Shown here: piece after piece, positions 28,151-36,900 of the stretch
Layout of the letters: each line of letters opens with the position of its first letter
How positions within the stretch are numbered: position 1 is the first letter of the stretch
DNA from: Algoriphagus halophilus
Lineage (GTDB): Bacteria; Bacteroidota; Bacteroidia; Cytophagales; Cyclobacteriaceae
Reading direction: 5' to 3'
DNA length: 64,000 nt
Assembly (NCBI RefSeq): GCF_900129785.1
Contig: NZ_FSRC01000004.1
Location: forward strand, 1 to 64,000
Translations under genes and position numbers: made by a program
The notes under the pieces: generated by a model
The model's input: only the letters and a program-made list of their open reading frames with translations
Database searches by the model: none
Told to the model about the DNA's origin: nothing

Positions 28151-30193
28151 ATGGAATTTAAATTGACATCAGACTACCAACCCACAGGAGATCAACCTAA
28201 GGCAATTGAAAAGCTGACCGAAGGGGTGAATTCAGGCGAAAAGTCTCAAGTGCTACTAGGTGTAACCGGCTCGGGAAAAACATTTACGATTGCTAACCTC
28301 ATCCAACAAGTACAGAAGCCGACGCTTATACTCAGCCATAATAAGACATTGGCGGCTCAGTTGTATGGAGAATTCAAGCAGTTTTTTCCAGACAATGCTG
28401 TTGAATATTTTATTTCCTATTACGATTACTACCAGCCAGAAGCTTTCATTCCAAGCTCGGGTACTTATATAGAGAAAGATCTTTCTATCAATGATGAAAT
28501 TGAAAAGTTAAGATTAAGTGCTACATCCAGTTTGCTTTCAGGAAGACGAGATGTCATTGTCGTTGCTTCCGTGTCCTGTATTTATGGTATTGGTAATCCA
28601 GAGGAATTTGGCAAAAATGTGATTCGCCTCCAAGAAGGTGATCGCATACCAAGGAACCAATTACTATTTAAATTGGTGGATATTCTTTATAGTAGGACTC
28701 AGCAAGATTTGACGCATGGTACCTTTCGGGTCAAAGGGGATACTGTTGATATTTTTGTGGCCTATGCTGATTTTGGTTATCGAATTTTTTTCTGGGGTGA
28801 TGAAATTGAAGCGATTCAAAGAATTGATCCTGCTTCAGGGAAAAAGCTTTCTGATGAAAAAATCATTTCCATATTTCCGGCAAATTTATTTGTGACAGGA
28901 AAAGATACCATCAACACTGCCATTCATGAAATACAGCATGACATGGTGGATCAGGTGAATTTCTTTGAAAAAGAAGGGAAATTCTTGGAGGCAAAACGAC
29001 TTCAAGAACGGACAGAATTTGATCTGGAAATGATTAGGGAACTAGGCTACTGTTCTGGTGTGGAAAATTACTCACGGTATTTTGATCGAAGATTGCCCGG
29101 TACTAGACCTTTCTGTTTGATCGATTATTTTCCTGATGATTTCTTGTTAGTGGTGGATGAAAGCCATGTAACTATTCCTCAGGTAAGAGCCATGTGGGGA
29201 GGAGATAGATCACGTAAAGTCAATTTGGTGGATTTTGGGTTCAGGTTACCTTCTGCCTTGGATAATAGACCACTCAAATTTGATGAATTTGAGGACCTGA
29301 CCAATCAAATAGTTTATGTGTCTGCAACACCGGCAGATTATGAATTGTCGCAAACGGAAGGGGTGGTGGTAGAACAGATCATTAGACCAACTGGCCTCTT
29401 GGATCCGACTATTGATGTGAGGCCTAGCCAAAATCAAATTGATGATCTATTGGAGGAAATTGATCAAACGATCAAGAAAGAAGCGCGTGTCTTGGTTACT
29501 ACTTTGACCAAAAGGATGGCTGAAGAACTTCAAAAATATCTTGAAAAAGCTGGTGTGAAATCCAGGTATATCCATTCTGAGGTGAAAACATTGGACCGAG
29601 TTGAAATTCTAAGAGAATTGCGTCTTGGGATTTTTGATGTATTGGTAGGAGTGAATTTGCTTAGAGAAGGGCTGGATTTGCCTGAAGTTTCTTTAGTCGC
29701 AATTTTGGATGCCGATAAAGAAGGTTTTTTGAGAAACGAAAGAAGTTTGGTGCAAACAATTGGCAGAGCAGCGAGAAATCAGGAAGGTCGCGTAATCATG
29801 TATGCGGATAAAATTACTCCTTCTATGCAAATGGCTATTGATGAAACTAAGAGAAGGAGAGCTATCCAGATTGAGTATAACGAGATAAATGGAATCACTC
29901 CAACTACCGTTATTAAATCAAGGGATAAGATTATGGGTCAGACAAAAGTGGCTGATTCGAAAAAGAATGCTAAAATTTATGTGGAGCCAATGCCTGGTGA
30001 AGGTACTATGGCAGCTGATCCAGTTGTTCAATATTTAAGTAAGGACAAGCTTGAAAAGTTGATTCTGCAAACACAAAAGCAAATGGAAAAAGCGGCCAAA
30101 GAACTTAACTTCATGGAGGCTGCAAGATTAAGGGACGAGTGGCAATCTCAAAAGAAGAGATTGGAAGAGCTATCAAGAGGCCCTGGAAATTGA
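28151..30193 (+). CDS. uvrB: UvrABC system protein B
   Basis: Damage-verification helicase of nucleotide-excision repair, 680 residues, the usual length. The Walker A motif GVTGSGKT is at residues 37-44. The beta-hairpin region contains [20 protein letters not shown], the Walker B equivalent is VVDESH, and helicase motif VI reads QTIGRAARN. The C-terminal UVR domain (about 635-672), which binds UvrC, has [25 protein letters not shown] helices. A small AlbA_2 gene follows after 15 bases and may share the transcript. Confidence 0.97.
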   Translation: MEFKLTSDYQPTGDQPKAIEKLTEGVNSGEKSQVLLGVTGSGKTFTIANLIQQVQKPTLILSHNKTLAAQLYGEFKQFFPDNAVEYFISYYDYYQPEAFIPSSGTYIEKDLSINDEIEKLRLSATSSLLSGRRDVIVVASVSCIYGIGNPEEFGKNVIRLQEGDRIPRNQLLFKLVDILYSRTQQDLTHGTFRVKGDTVDIFVAYADFGYRIFFWGDEIEAIQRIDPASGKKLSDEKIISIFPANLFVTGKDTINTAIHEIQHDMVDQVNFFEKEGKFLEAKRLQERTEFDLEMIRELGYCSGVENYSRYFDRRLPGTRPFCLIDYFPDDFLLVVDESHVTIPQVRAMWGGDRSRKVNLVDFGFRLPSALDNRPLKFDEFEDLTNQIVYVSATPADYELSQTEGVVVEQIIRPTGLLDPTIDVRPSQNQIDDLLEEIDQTIKKEARVLVTTLTKRMAEELQKYLEKAGVKSRYIHSEVKTLDRVEILRELRLGIFDVLVGVNLLREGLDLPEVSLVAILDADKEGFLRNERSLVQTIGRAARNQEGRVIMYADKITPSMQMAIDETKRRRAIQIEYNEINGITPTTVIKSRDKIMGQTKVADSKKNAKIYVEPMPGEGTMAADPVVQYLSKDKLEKLILQTQKQMEKAAKELNFMEAARLRDEWQSQKKRLEELSRGPGN

Positions 30194-30208
30194 AAATTAC
30201 AGAAATAA

Positions 30209-30847
30209 ATGATGACCCTTCAAGAGGTGAAAAGTCTTGCTGCAAAAGGGGAGGGCTTAAAAATTGAATTTAAAAAGAAGGCTGCTTATCCAGAAAAGAT
30301 AGTCAGAGAATTTATTGCCTTGGCGAATACTGCTGGTGGGGTGGTGATGATTGGAGTGGATGATGACGGAACCGTTTCAGGCCAGCGTTTTATTGAGGAG
30401 GAAGTTTATGTGATGGAAAAAGCAATTAAGGAATTGATTTTTCCAGCCCTTCATTATGAATTGTTTGTTCTACCTATTAATTCTAAAAAAGGAGTTGCAG
30501 TTTTTAAATTAGAACAAAGTCAAAGTCGGCCCCATTATTTAAAAATTGATAAAAAAAGGCAGTCTTTTATTAGAGTAGCAGATAGGAGCGTACAAGCTAG
30601 TATTGAAGTTTGGGAGATTTTGAAAAAGAGTAAAAACCCAAGGGATGTCGTTTTTACTTATGGTAGAAAAGAGGAGATTCTGCTTAAAACTCTGGAAGAA
30701 AAACAAAGAATTTCAGTTCGGGAGTTTTCAAAAATTGCCAAAATCCCAAAATTTTTGGCTTCCAAAACATTGGTGAGGTTGGTTTTGGCAAATGTGCTGT
30801 TAATTCATCCCCAAGAGTCTGATGATTATTTTACTTTGAAAGAATAG
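30209..30847 (+). CDS. AlbA_2 (Schlafen-like) domain protein with C-terminal winged helix
   Basis: 212 residues. The N-terminal AlbA_2 domain (about 5-135) shows the family pattern: GEGLKIEFKKK, then EFIALANTAGGVVMIGVDDDG, and later FIRVADRSVQAS. The remaining 70 residues look like a small helix-turn-helix. AlbA_2 proteins are putative nucleic-acid-binding regulators or nucleases. Lying 15 bases after uvrB, it may serve in the DNA-damage response, but this is context only. It overlaps the convergent PLP-enzyme gene by 17 bases. Confidence 0.8.
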   Translation: MMTLQEVKSLAAKGEGLKIEFKKKAAYPEKIVREFIALANTAGGVVMIGVDDDGTVSGQRFIEEEVYVMEKAIKELIFPALHYELFVLPINSKKGVAVFKLEQSQSRPHYLKIDKKRQSFIRVADRSVQASIEVWEILKKSKNPRDVVFTYGRKEEILLKTLEEKQRISVREFSKIAKIPKFLASKTLVRLVLANVLLIHPQESDDYFTLKE

Positions 30848-31763
30848 GAAGGTTGATCCCCGTTCTTTCCATGAATCCGAGATTTCCTTGAATGCCTCCA
30901 GTATGAATTAATAAGATGGAGGAGCCTTTTTGAAAGTAATTGTTTTGGATTAAATCCCACATGGCAAAAGCGGCCTTTCCTGTATAAATTGGGTCCAAGA
31001 CTATTCCAAATTCCTGATAAAACATCCATATAAAATCGATCAAGCCGGGCTTGTATTTTGCATATCCCCCAAAATGGTATTGGTCAAAAATAGTAAGAGA
31101 ACCTTTTGGTTCGATTTTATAAAATTCAATTAAGCTCTGAATTTCTTGATGGATAAAAGTTCCCTTGAGTGAAGAGATTCCAATTAGGGATTGATGCTTC
31201 TTTATAGTCGCAGCCAAACCAGCAAGGGTTCCGCCAGTTCCAATGGCAGTCACGATTTGTGAAAAGCTATAATCTTCAGGAGTTAGAATTTCTTGAGTTC
31301 CTTTTATGGCAAGTTGATTCGTGCCTCCTTCTGGGACTAAATAGAAATCTCCGAATTTTCTTGACAGATCCAATTGAAATTGCTCCTCCGTTTTTTTTCT
31401 ATACTCTTCTCTTGAAACAAAATGAAGAATCATTCCAAGTGATTGAGCCAATTCCAGGGTAGGGTTTAAAGGTTGGATGTTTTCTCCCCTGATGATTCCA
31501 ATAGCTTTGAGCCCCGCTTCTTGGGCAGCAAATGCAGTGGCCGCGATATGATTGGAATAGGCACCTCCAAAGGTGAGTAAGGTTTGATGACCCTTTGAAA
31601 GCGCTTCTTCGATATTGTATTTTAGTTTAAAAAATTTATTCCCAGATACTTGAGGATGAACTAAATCTAATCTTTTAATGGAAAGTGTCACTCCTTTTTC
31701 CCTTAAAAGGCGATGTTGAATAGCCTGGTTCATTACTTCATTTGGAGTAAGCATTGGGTTCAT
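30831..31763 (-). CDS. PLP-dependent enzyme, ACC deaminase/D-cysteine desulfhydrase family
   Basis: 310 residues of the fold-type II PLP family. VSGNKFFKLKYNI carries the PLP Lys, GGAYSNHIAATAFAA binds the cofactor phosphate region, and VTAIGTGGTLAGLAA is the glycine-rich loop. The family deaminates 1-aminocyclopropane-1-carboxylate or desulfhydrates D-cysteine, and most bacterial members without plant association are D-cysteine desulfhydrases. Its start is only 47 bases from the divergent pseudouridine synthase gene, with the promoters between. Confidence 0.85.
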   Translation of the reverse strand: MNPMLTPNEVMNQAIQHRLLREKGVTLSIKRLDLVHPQVSGNKFFKLKYNIEEALSKGHQTLLTFGGAYSNHIAATAFAAQEAGLKAIGIIRGENIQPLNPTLELAQSLGMILHFVSREEYRKKTEEQFQLDLSRKFGDFYLVPEGGTNQLAIKGTQEILTPEDYSFSQIVTAIGTGGTLAGLAATIKKHQSLIGISSLKGTFIHQEIQSLIEFYKIEPKGSLTIFDQYHFGGYAKYKPGLIDFIWMFYQEFGIVLDPIYTGKAAFAMWDLIQNNYFQKGSSILLIHTGGIQGNLGFMERTGINLPILSK

Positions 31764-31777
31764 TTTAGAGATATTGG

Positions 31778-31785
31778 CAAAGTTA
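31778..31785 (-). promoter_or_regulatory. -7 box for the PLP-enzyme gene
   Basis: CAAAGTTA on the plus strand reads TAACTTTG on the minus strand, a perfect TAnnTTTG, 15 bases upstream of the ATG. This implies a leader of about ten bases. Confidence 0.5.
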
Positions 31786-31798
31786 AGCTTGATCCTCC

Positions 31799-31806
31799 TA
31801 TTTTTG
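31799..31806 (+). promoter_or_regulatory. -7 box for the RluA-family gene (near-leaderless)
   Basis: TATTTTTG matches TAnnTTTG, with TTG at 31774-31776 as a possible -33 element (22-base spacing). The box ends 4 bases before the ATG at 31811, so transcription should begin at or beside the start codon. Confidence 0.5.
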
Positions 31807-31810
31807 CATT

Positions 31811-32845
31811 ATGAATACAAATCCTGAAGAAGACTTCGAAGATGAGGAAGTTGAATTGTTTGAGCATTATCGGATTATTATTGACAAGGGACAAACTCTT
31901 ACTAGGATAGATAAATTCTTAAGTGAGAAGATAGCTAATGCTACAAGGAATAAAGTTCAACAAGCCATCGATGCTGGTTCCGTATTAGTGAATGGAAGTC
32001 CAACTAAGGCCAATTATAAAATTAAGCCTCTGGATGATATTCGTGTAATGTTAGAAAAACCTCCAAAGGAAACGGAAGTATATTCTGAAAATATTCCATT
32101 GGATATCATATATGAAGATCCTTATTTATTGCTGGTAAATAAGCCTCCTGGGATGGTGGTGCATCCTGCACATGGAAATTGGTCAGGAACGCTGGTGAAT
32201 GGGCTAGTTTATTATTTCGAGAATCTTCCTGAAATGAAAGGTAATACCGGTAGGCCTGGATTGGTCCATCGGATTGATAAGGATACTTCTGGTCTTTTGG
32301 TAATAGCCAAAACCGAAGAAGCAATGACCCACCTTGCCAGTCAGTTTTTTCATCATACCATAGATAGAACCTATATAGCCTTGGTTTGGGGAGAGCCGAA
32401 TGAAGATGAAGGTACGATTACGGGGAATGTAGGAAGAAGTGCAAAAAACAGAAAGGTGATGGATGTTTTCCCTGAAGGAGATCAAGGAAAACATGCAGTA
32501 ACACATTGGAAGGTTTTGAAGCGCTTACGATATGTCTCCTTAATCCAATGCAATTTAGAAACCGGAAGAACCCATCAGATTAGAGCTCATATGAAGTATC
32601 TAGGACATCCATTATTTAATGATGCCATGTATGGAGGAGATAAAATTCGAAAGGGTACCCAATTTTCTAAATACAAAACCTTTGTCCAGAACTGTTTTGA
32701 CTTAATGCCAAGACAAGCACTTCATGCTCAGTCTCTGGGTTTTATACATCCTATCACCAAAGAAAAGCTCTATTTTGAGGTTCCACTTCCTTCAGATTTT
32801 AAGTCTGTTTTAGATAAATGGGAATCATATGTGAATTTTGAATGA
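31811..32845 (+). CDS. RluA-family pseudouridine synthase (RluD-like)
   Basis: 344 residues, cytosolic, isomerising uridine in rRNA or tRNA to pseudouridine. An S4 RNA-binding domain (about residues 30-90, with TRIDKFLSEKIANATRNKVQ) precedes the catalytic domain. There GRPGLVHRIDKDTSGLLV holds the catalytic Asp and CNLETGRTHQIRAHM is the second family motif. The S4-plus-RluA architecture and length fit RluD, which acts on 23S rRNA helix 69, but related RluC-type specificity cannot be excluded. Confidence 0.93.
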   Translation: MNTNPEEDFEDEEVELFEHYRIIIDKGQTLTRIDKFLSEKIANATRNKVQQAIDAGSVLVNGSPTKANYKIKPLDDIRVMLEKPPKETEVYSENIPLDIIYEDPYLLLVNKPPGMVVHPAHGNWSGTLVNGLVYYFENLPEMKGNTGRPGLVHRIDKDTSGLLVIAKTEEAMTHLASQFFHHTIDRTYIALVWGEPNEDEGTITGNVGRSAKNRKVMDVFPEGDQGKHAVTHWKVLKRLRYVSLIQCNLETGRTHQIRAHMKYLGHPLFNDAMYGGDKIRKGTQFSKYKTFVQNCFDLMPRQALHAQSLGFIHPITKEKLYFEVPLPSDFKSVLDKWESYVNFE

Positions 32846-33055
32846 GAATAACTGATCTAATATTTAATAAAATGGTCAAAATATTGCTAAAACGGCAATA
32901 AAAACATGTTTTTTAATCAGAAATGATAATACGGTTCCTAAAGATTGAAAAATCGTTAAAATCATACCTCATTTCACATCATTAATTTACATATTTATAT
33001 ATTTCAATCGTTTTCATTAAAAATACTGTAAAAATTCAGTTTATTTTTTATATAA
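32846..33055. other. AT-rich spacer before the first tRNA-like gene
   Basis: No gene seen. It contains a 14-base perfect palindrome at 32900-32913 (A-run, CATG, T-run) without a loop, which is a poor terminator candidate. The stretch to 33127 holds the promoter of the first tRNA-like RNA. Confidence 0.5.
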
Positions 33056-33088
33056 TTTGCAAAAATAAGCTGAGTGTGCCTATATTTG
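33056..33088 (+). promoter_or_regulatory. Promoter of the first tRNA-like RNA
   Basis: A -33 TTTG at 33056-33059 and a -7 TATATTTG at 33081-33088 (perfect TAnnTTTG) are spaced by 21 bases. Transcription should start near 33095, about 33 bases before the acceptor stem, leaving a short leader for RNase P to remove. Confidence 0.6.
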
Positions 33089-33127
33089 AATCATCAACAG
33101 AGATAAAAGATCTCTATCGACACATAC

Positions 33128-33252
33128 TGTAGGATGTTGAAATTGGCAGACAAGCCCTCCTGTCTCGGGGGTGGAGGTCATGGGATAAAGCATTTAGCGA
33201 GCTCGTAAATTTGCCTAACTACTCCGTGGAGGTTCGAATCCTTCTCCTACAG
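33128..33252 (+). tRNA. tRNA-like RNA, copy A, GUC anticodon loop, 56-base variable region
   Basis: A complete cloverleaf can be drawn. Acceptor TGTAGGA (33128-33134) pairs with TCCTACA (33245-33251). The D arm is TTG/CAA with a Leu-type loop containing GG. The anticodon stem CCCTC/GGGGG closes the loop CTGTCTC (anticodon GTC). The T arm GGAGG/CCTTC has the canonical TTCGAAT loop. The discriminator is G and CCA is not encoded. The variable region (33172-33227) is 56 bases, against about 12-20 in ordinary Leu or Ser tRNAs. It has a basal GGAG/CTCC stem and an inner ATTTA/TAAAT hairpin. G34, U35, C36, C38, G73 and G2-C71 are Asp-type identity bases; U37 is unusual. Whether it is charged, and with what, is unknown. 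Confidence 0.65.
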
Positions 33253-33284
33253 CAGGTTATTTTGGGTTTATTGTTAATTGACTA

Positions 33285-33316
33285 AAACCATGAAATTTTG
33301 TTTCATGGTTTTTTTT
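33285..33316 (+). terminator. Terminator of tRNA-like copy A
   Basis: An 11-bp perfect stem (33285-33295 with 33301-33311) followed by a T-run, 32 bases after the RNA's 3' end. Confidence 0.85.
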
Positions 33317-33700
33317 ATGCCTTATTTTTTACAGCATAGAATATCTTTTGTCAATGTATGTTTATACAATAGATAAAATTGTATAGTATGGGTCTAATAG
33401 AACATTATCAAATTGATAAAAAAGCCTTAGAATAAAAGTCGATATTTTTCGAATTATCAAAAAAAATAACATTTAAATTAATTTAATGTAAAAAATAAAA
33501 TAATTTTTTGTCAAAATTTTAATAAACCAATGGTATTTCTAATTTTGAGCAGTCAATTAAAAGAATTGAACAAAAAACCCAAAAAGTCTCATTAAGCATA
33601 AATGAATATTTTTTCACTTCTGCTTCCTATCTGCAGGGTTCTTAAAACATAAAGTATATATACTTATCTGTTCTCAAACCTATTTTACCTATTTAATTAT
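33317..33700. other. AT-rich spacer between the tRNA-like genes
   Basis: 384 bases without a gene. An 8-bp inverted repeat, TATACAAT-N7-ATTGTATA, lies at 33363-33385. No clear TAnnTTTG promoter was found for copy B close to its 5' end. Confidence 0.5.
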
Positions 33701-33823
33701 TGTAGGATGTTGAAATTGGCAGACAAGCCCTCCTGTCTCGGGGGTGAGGAATCCAGTATAAAGCGTAATTCAACCGGACTATTGCCTAACTGCCTCGTGG
33801 AGGTTCGAATCCTTCTCCTACAG
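33701..33823 (+). tRNA. tRNA-like RNA, copy B, GUC anticodon loop, 54-base variable region
   Basis: Identical to copy A over the first 46 bases (acceptor, D arm, anticodon arm) and the last 30 or so (T arm, acceptor, trailing GCA). The variable region at 33745-33798 has a different sequence. Its basal stem is GAGG/CCTC instead of GGAG/CTCC, a two-pair compensatory change. An inner stem GTAAT/ATTGC (33765-33769 with 33781-33785, one G-U) occupies the same place as the hairpin of copy A. Two short blocks, ATAAAGC and TTGCCTAACT, are shared. The anticodon loop, G73 and G2-C71 are the same as in copy A. Confidence 0.62.
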
Positions 33824-33828
33824 CAACT

Positions 33829-33855
33829 AAAAGCAACACATCGTGTTGCTTTTTT
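33829..33855 (+). terminator. Terminator of tRNA-like copy B
   Basis: An 11-bp stem (33829-33839 with 33843-33853) with a 3-base loop and T-run, immediately after the RNA's 3' end. Confidence 0.85.
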
Positions 33856-33925
33856 CATTTAATAGAAAAATTTTGAATGGTGTAATATCATTCATAATGG
33901 CTATTTTAGGTCTAAATTACCTTGA

Positions 33926-36900
33926 ATGTCAGAAAAAGTCCATCATACAAAATCAGCTCACCCATTTCGGAAAAAACTACTGAAATGGATAATGATTGCT
34001 TTTTTAGGGCTCCTGTTTTTAGAATTTGTTTTCTATTTCGGTTCTAATCTATTGTTGTCTAACTGGGCAAGAAACAAGATTAACGATGCTACTGATGATG
34101 TTTATCAAATTGAATTCAACCGAATTAATTTTTCCCTTATTAGAAGGGGCGTTTTTTTGGATGGAATAATTATGAAGCCTGTTGAGGGTGTGGTTGCTAA
34201 ACCAGGGCAGACTTTATTTGACTTTACATTGGATGAACTCGCGTTTAAAGGACTCTGGTATAGTTTTTCGGAAAACATTTTTTACATAGGCAAATTAGAG
34301 TTTGACAATCCAAATATTAACATGGATTTACCAGAAGATAGGTCTGGAAATCTGCAACAAGTGGACTCGGTAAAAATCAATAAAGTATCTCCTGTCAAGG
34401 AACTGGAGGAGGAAGTGAAAAAGAGTATTGAAAAAATGAAGTTAAATGCGTTGGTGGTCCGATCACTGGAAATCAACCATGCGGATTTGTTTTTTCTAAA
34501 TTTTTTAAGTCAAAGTTCTTTAGAGGCAAATAACACCAAATTACTTGTCAGGGATATTAATTTGACCACACAAGAGGAGTGGGAAACACCTTTTAATGCG
34601 AGGGGGTTTGAATTTGATTTAGAGAATGTACTATTTCCTTTGCCTGATAATGTTCATAAGATTACTGCAGATAAGGTCTTTATCAGTTCTTTGACCAATC
34701 AGGTTGATCTTAGAAATTTCGAATTGTCTGGGGATAAAAAGAAAGAAAGCAAGGCTTACTACTCAGCAAAGCTCAATGCTTTGCGGATTGGAAATGTAGA
34801 TTTAAATCAAGCGTTCATGACCTCAAGACTTTTAGTAGACGAAATTGTCATGGAGGATCCTCTTTTTAAAGTAGAGAGGTTGACGAAGGCAGATAAAGAC
34901 AGTACTTCTAGAGGTGATTTGAATGAGCTGATCGACGGAGTGTTAGAATCAATTTATGTAAAGGAGCTTTCTATTAATGATGGCAAATTCATTACCTCCA
35001 ATGCGATTGACACCTTAAAAAATAGGATTGACATTGAAGGATTGGACTTTAAAATGATTGAATTCTATTTAGGAGATGATGAATCAAAAAAGCAGAACCA
35101 ATTTTTTTATGGGGAAGATGCATCTATGGAAATCAGAGATGCAAGCTTGTATTTGTCTGATGAGGTTCATTTGATCAGGGGTGAAAAAATCAGTGTTTCT
35201 TCATTCAAAGATGAAATAGAGGTTGACAATGTAAGTTTTCAGCCAAGGGAAGGAGCTCTTCAAGAAAAAGACCCAGACCATATCATACGAATTTTTCTTC
35301 CTAAAGTAGCTTTAACCAAGGCTAACCTAAAATTATTGTATAATGAAAGGAAGTTTGAAATGGATGAATTAATGCTCAATTCTCCTAAAGTGGAATTTGT
35401 AGAGCGTAGAAAAAAAGAAAACCAACCCTCTCAAAACGTTTCAATAAAGGATTTATTGGAAGGATACCTTTCTGATGTAAAAATCGGAAAGTTTGATTTA
35501 AATGATGGGGAGGTTCAATTTAAAAATGAAGCTGGAGAAAGAACTAATGATATTGGATTTGAAAGATTTAGCCTAGAATTGGATGAGGTTTTTTTCCAAC
35601 CTAATTCAACCAAATCAATCAGTGATTTCCTTTTTGCAAAAGATGTAGTTCTCAGTTTGGAGAAATATCGTTTAAAACTTCGGGATAACCTTCATGAGTT
35701 TAAAGCTGATCATGTGACCATTGATTCAAAAGATTCCCTTTTGTCTATCAGTGGTTTAAGTATAAGTCCTGAAAATCCAAATCAAGTCCAGCAAATATTG
35801 GATGCATATGGCAAAAGTGTGATTCTGGATATTCGAATTCCTGAATTTAGGGCGGAAGGTTTTAATATGAGAGCTGCTTTCGAGGAGGAAAAGTTAATAA
35901 TTCAACAAATCTTGATTCCTGAACCTGAACTGTTCATGTCTAGGTTTAGAAAAAAGCGGAGCTCAAATTCATCAGCATCTTTAGAGTCCAGCGTTGAAAT
36001 CAAGAACTTACTCACTTCCTATTTTAATGTAATAGAAATTGATTCTCTGAGCTTTTCAGAAGGAATAATAAAATATGAGAATTTCTCCGGTCCTAAGGAT
36101 ATAGCTTTTCAGGAGGACAATTTATCCTTAAAACTGAAAGGATTTTATGTGGATAATACTGGATATGAAAGAGAAGGGGATAGAACGTTTTTCTCTGAAG
36201 AAATCGATCTTAGGTTAAAAAATTATGCTTTTAATCTTGCTGGAGGAAATTATCGAGCAACTACAAATAATTTAAGTTTCAACTCGATTGACCAATCGAT
36301 CATAATTGATAGTTTGGAACTAGTCCCTGGTCCGGACTTGGAAAATAAGCTTGCACTTTCTTTAGACTTGCCACAAGTGGCATTCAATGGGGTGGATATT
36401 GAATCTTTTCTTTTTGAAAATGTTCTTGATTTGAATAAATTAAAAGTGACAGGGGGGAGGATCAATATTGAAATTGATAAGGATTATGAACAGGAGGAGA
36501 AGGAGGAAAATGAGCAGAAAAAATCTCTCCCAAAATCAATTGAATTAATAAAAATCGATTCAATTGAAGCAGTGAATTCCACTTTGGGGATTAACTTTCG
36601 ATCAGGTACCAATGAGGCCCAGTCCATTCAAACAAATTTTGATTTAGGTATTCTTGGATTCAATTTTGATTCTACAGCTAATACCAAAGAAGATTTATCA
36701 GGCCTTTTTTCTCAAATAAATCTATCCCTTCAGGATTTTTCTTTTGCGCTACCAGATAGTATTCATACCATCCAGTTTTCAAGTGTCAATGTAGATAATT
36801 CTGTAGATGCCACTATTTTTTCCAATTTTCAAGTGATTCCAAAAAGCACGACAATAGCTCCTGGATCTCCCATTATATCAGCAAGAATTGAAAGTCTATC

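Noticed and set aside
32900..32913. Perfect palindrome as terminator of the pseudouridine synthase gene.
   Set aside because: It is A/T-run based with only a CATG core and no loop, so a stable hairpin is unlikely.
33128..33823. Interpretation as ordinary tRNA-Leu genes or tRNAs with a group I intron.
   Set aside because: The extra sequence lies in the variable arm, not the anticodon loop where group I introns insert, and is too short for one. The anticodon loop and G73 do not fit tRNA-Leu.
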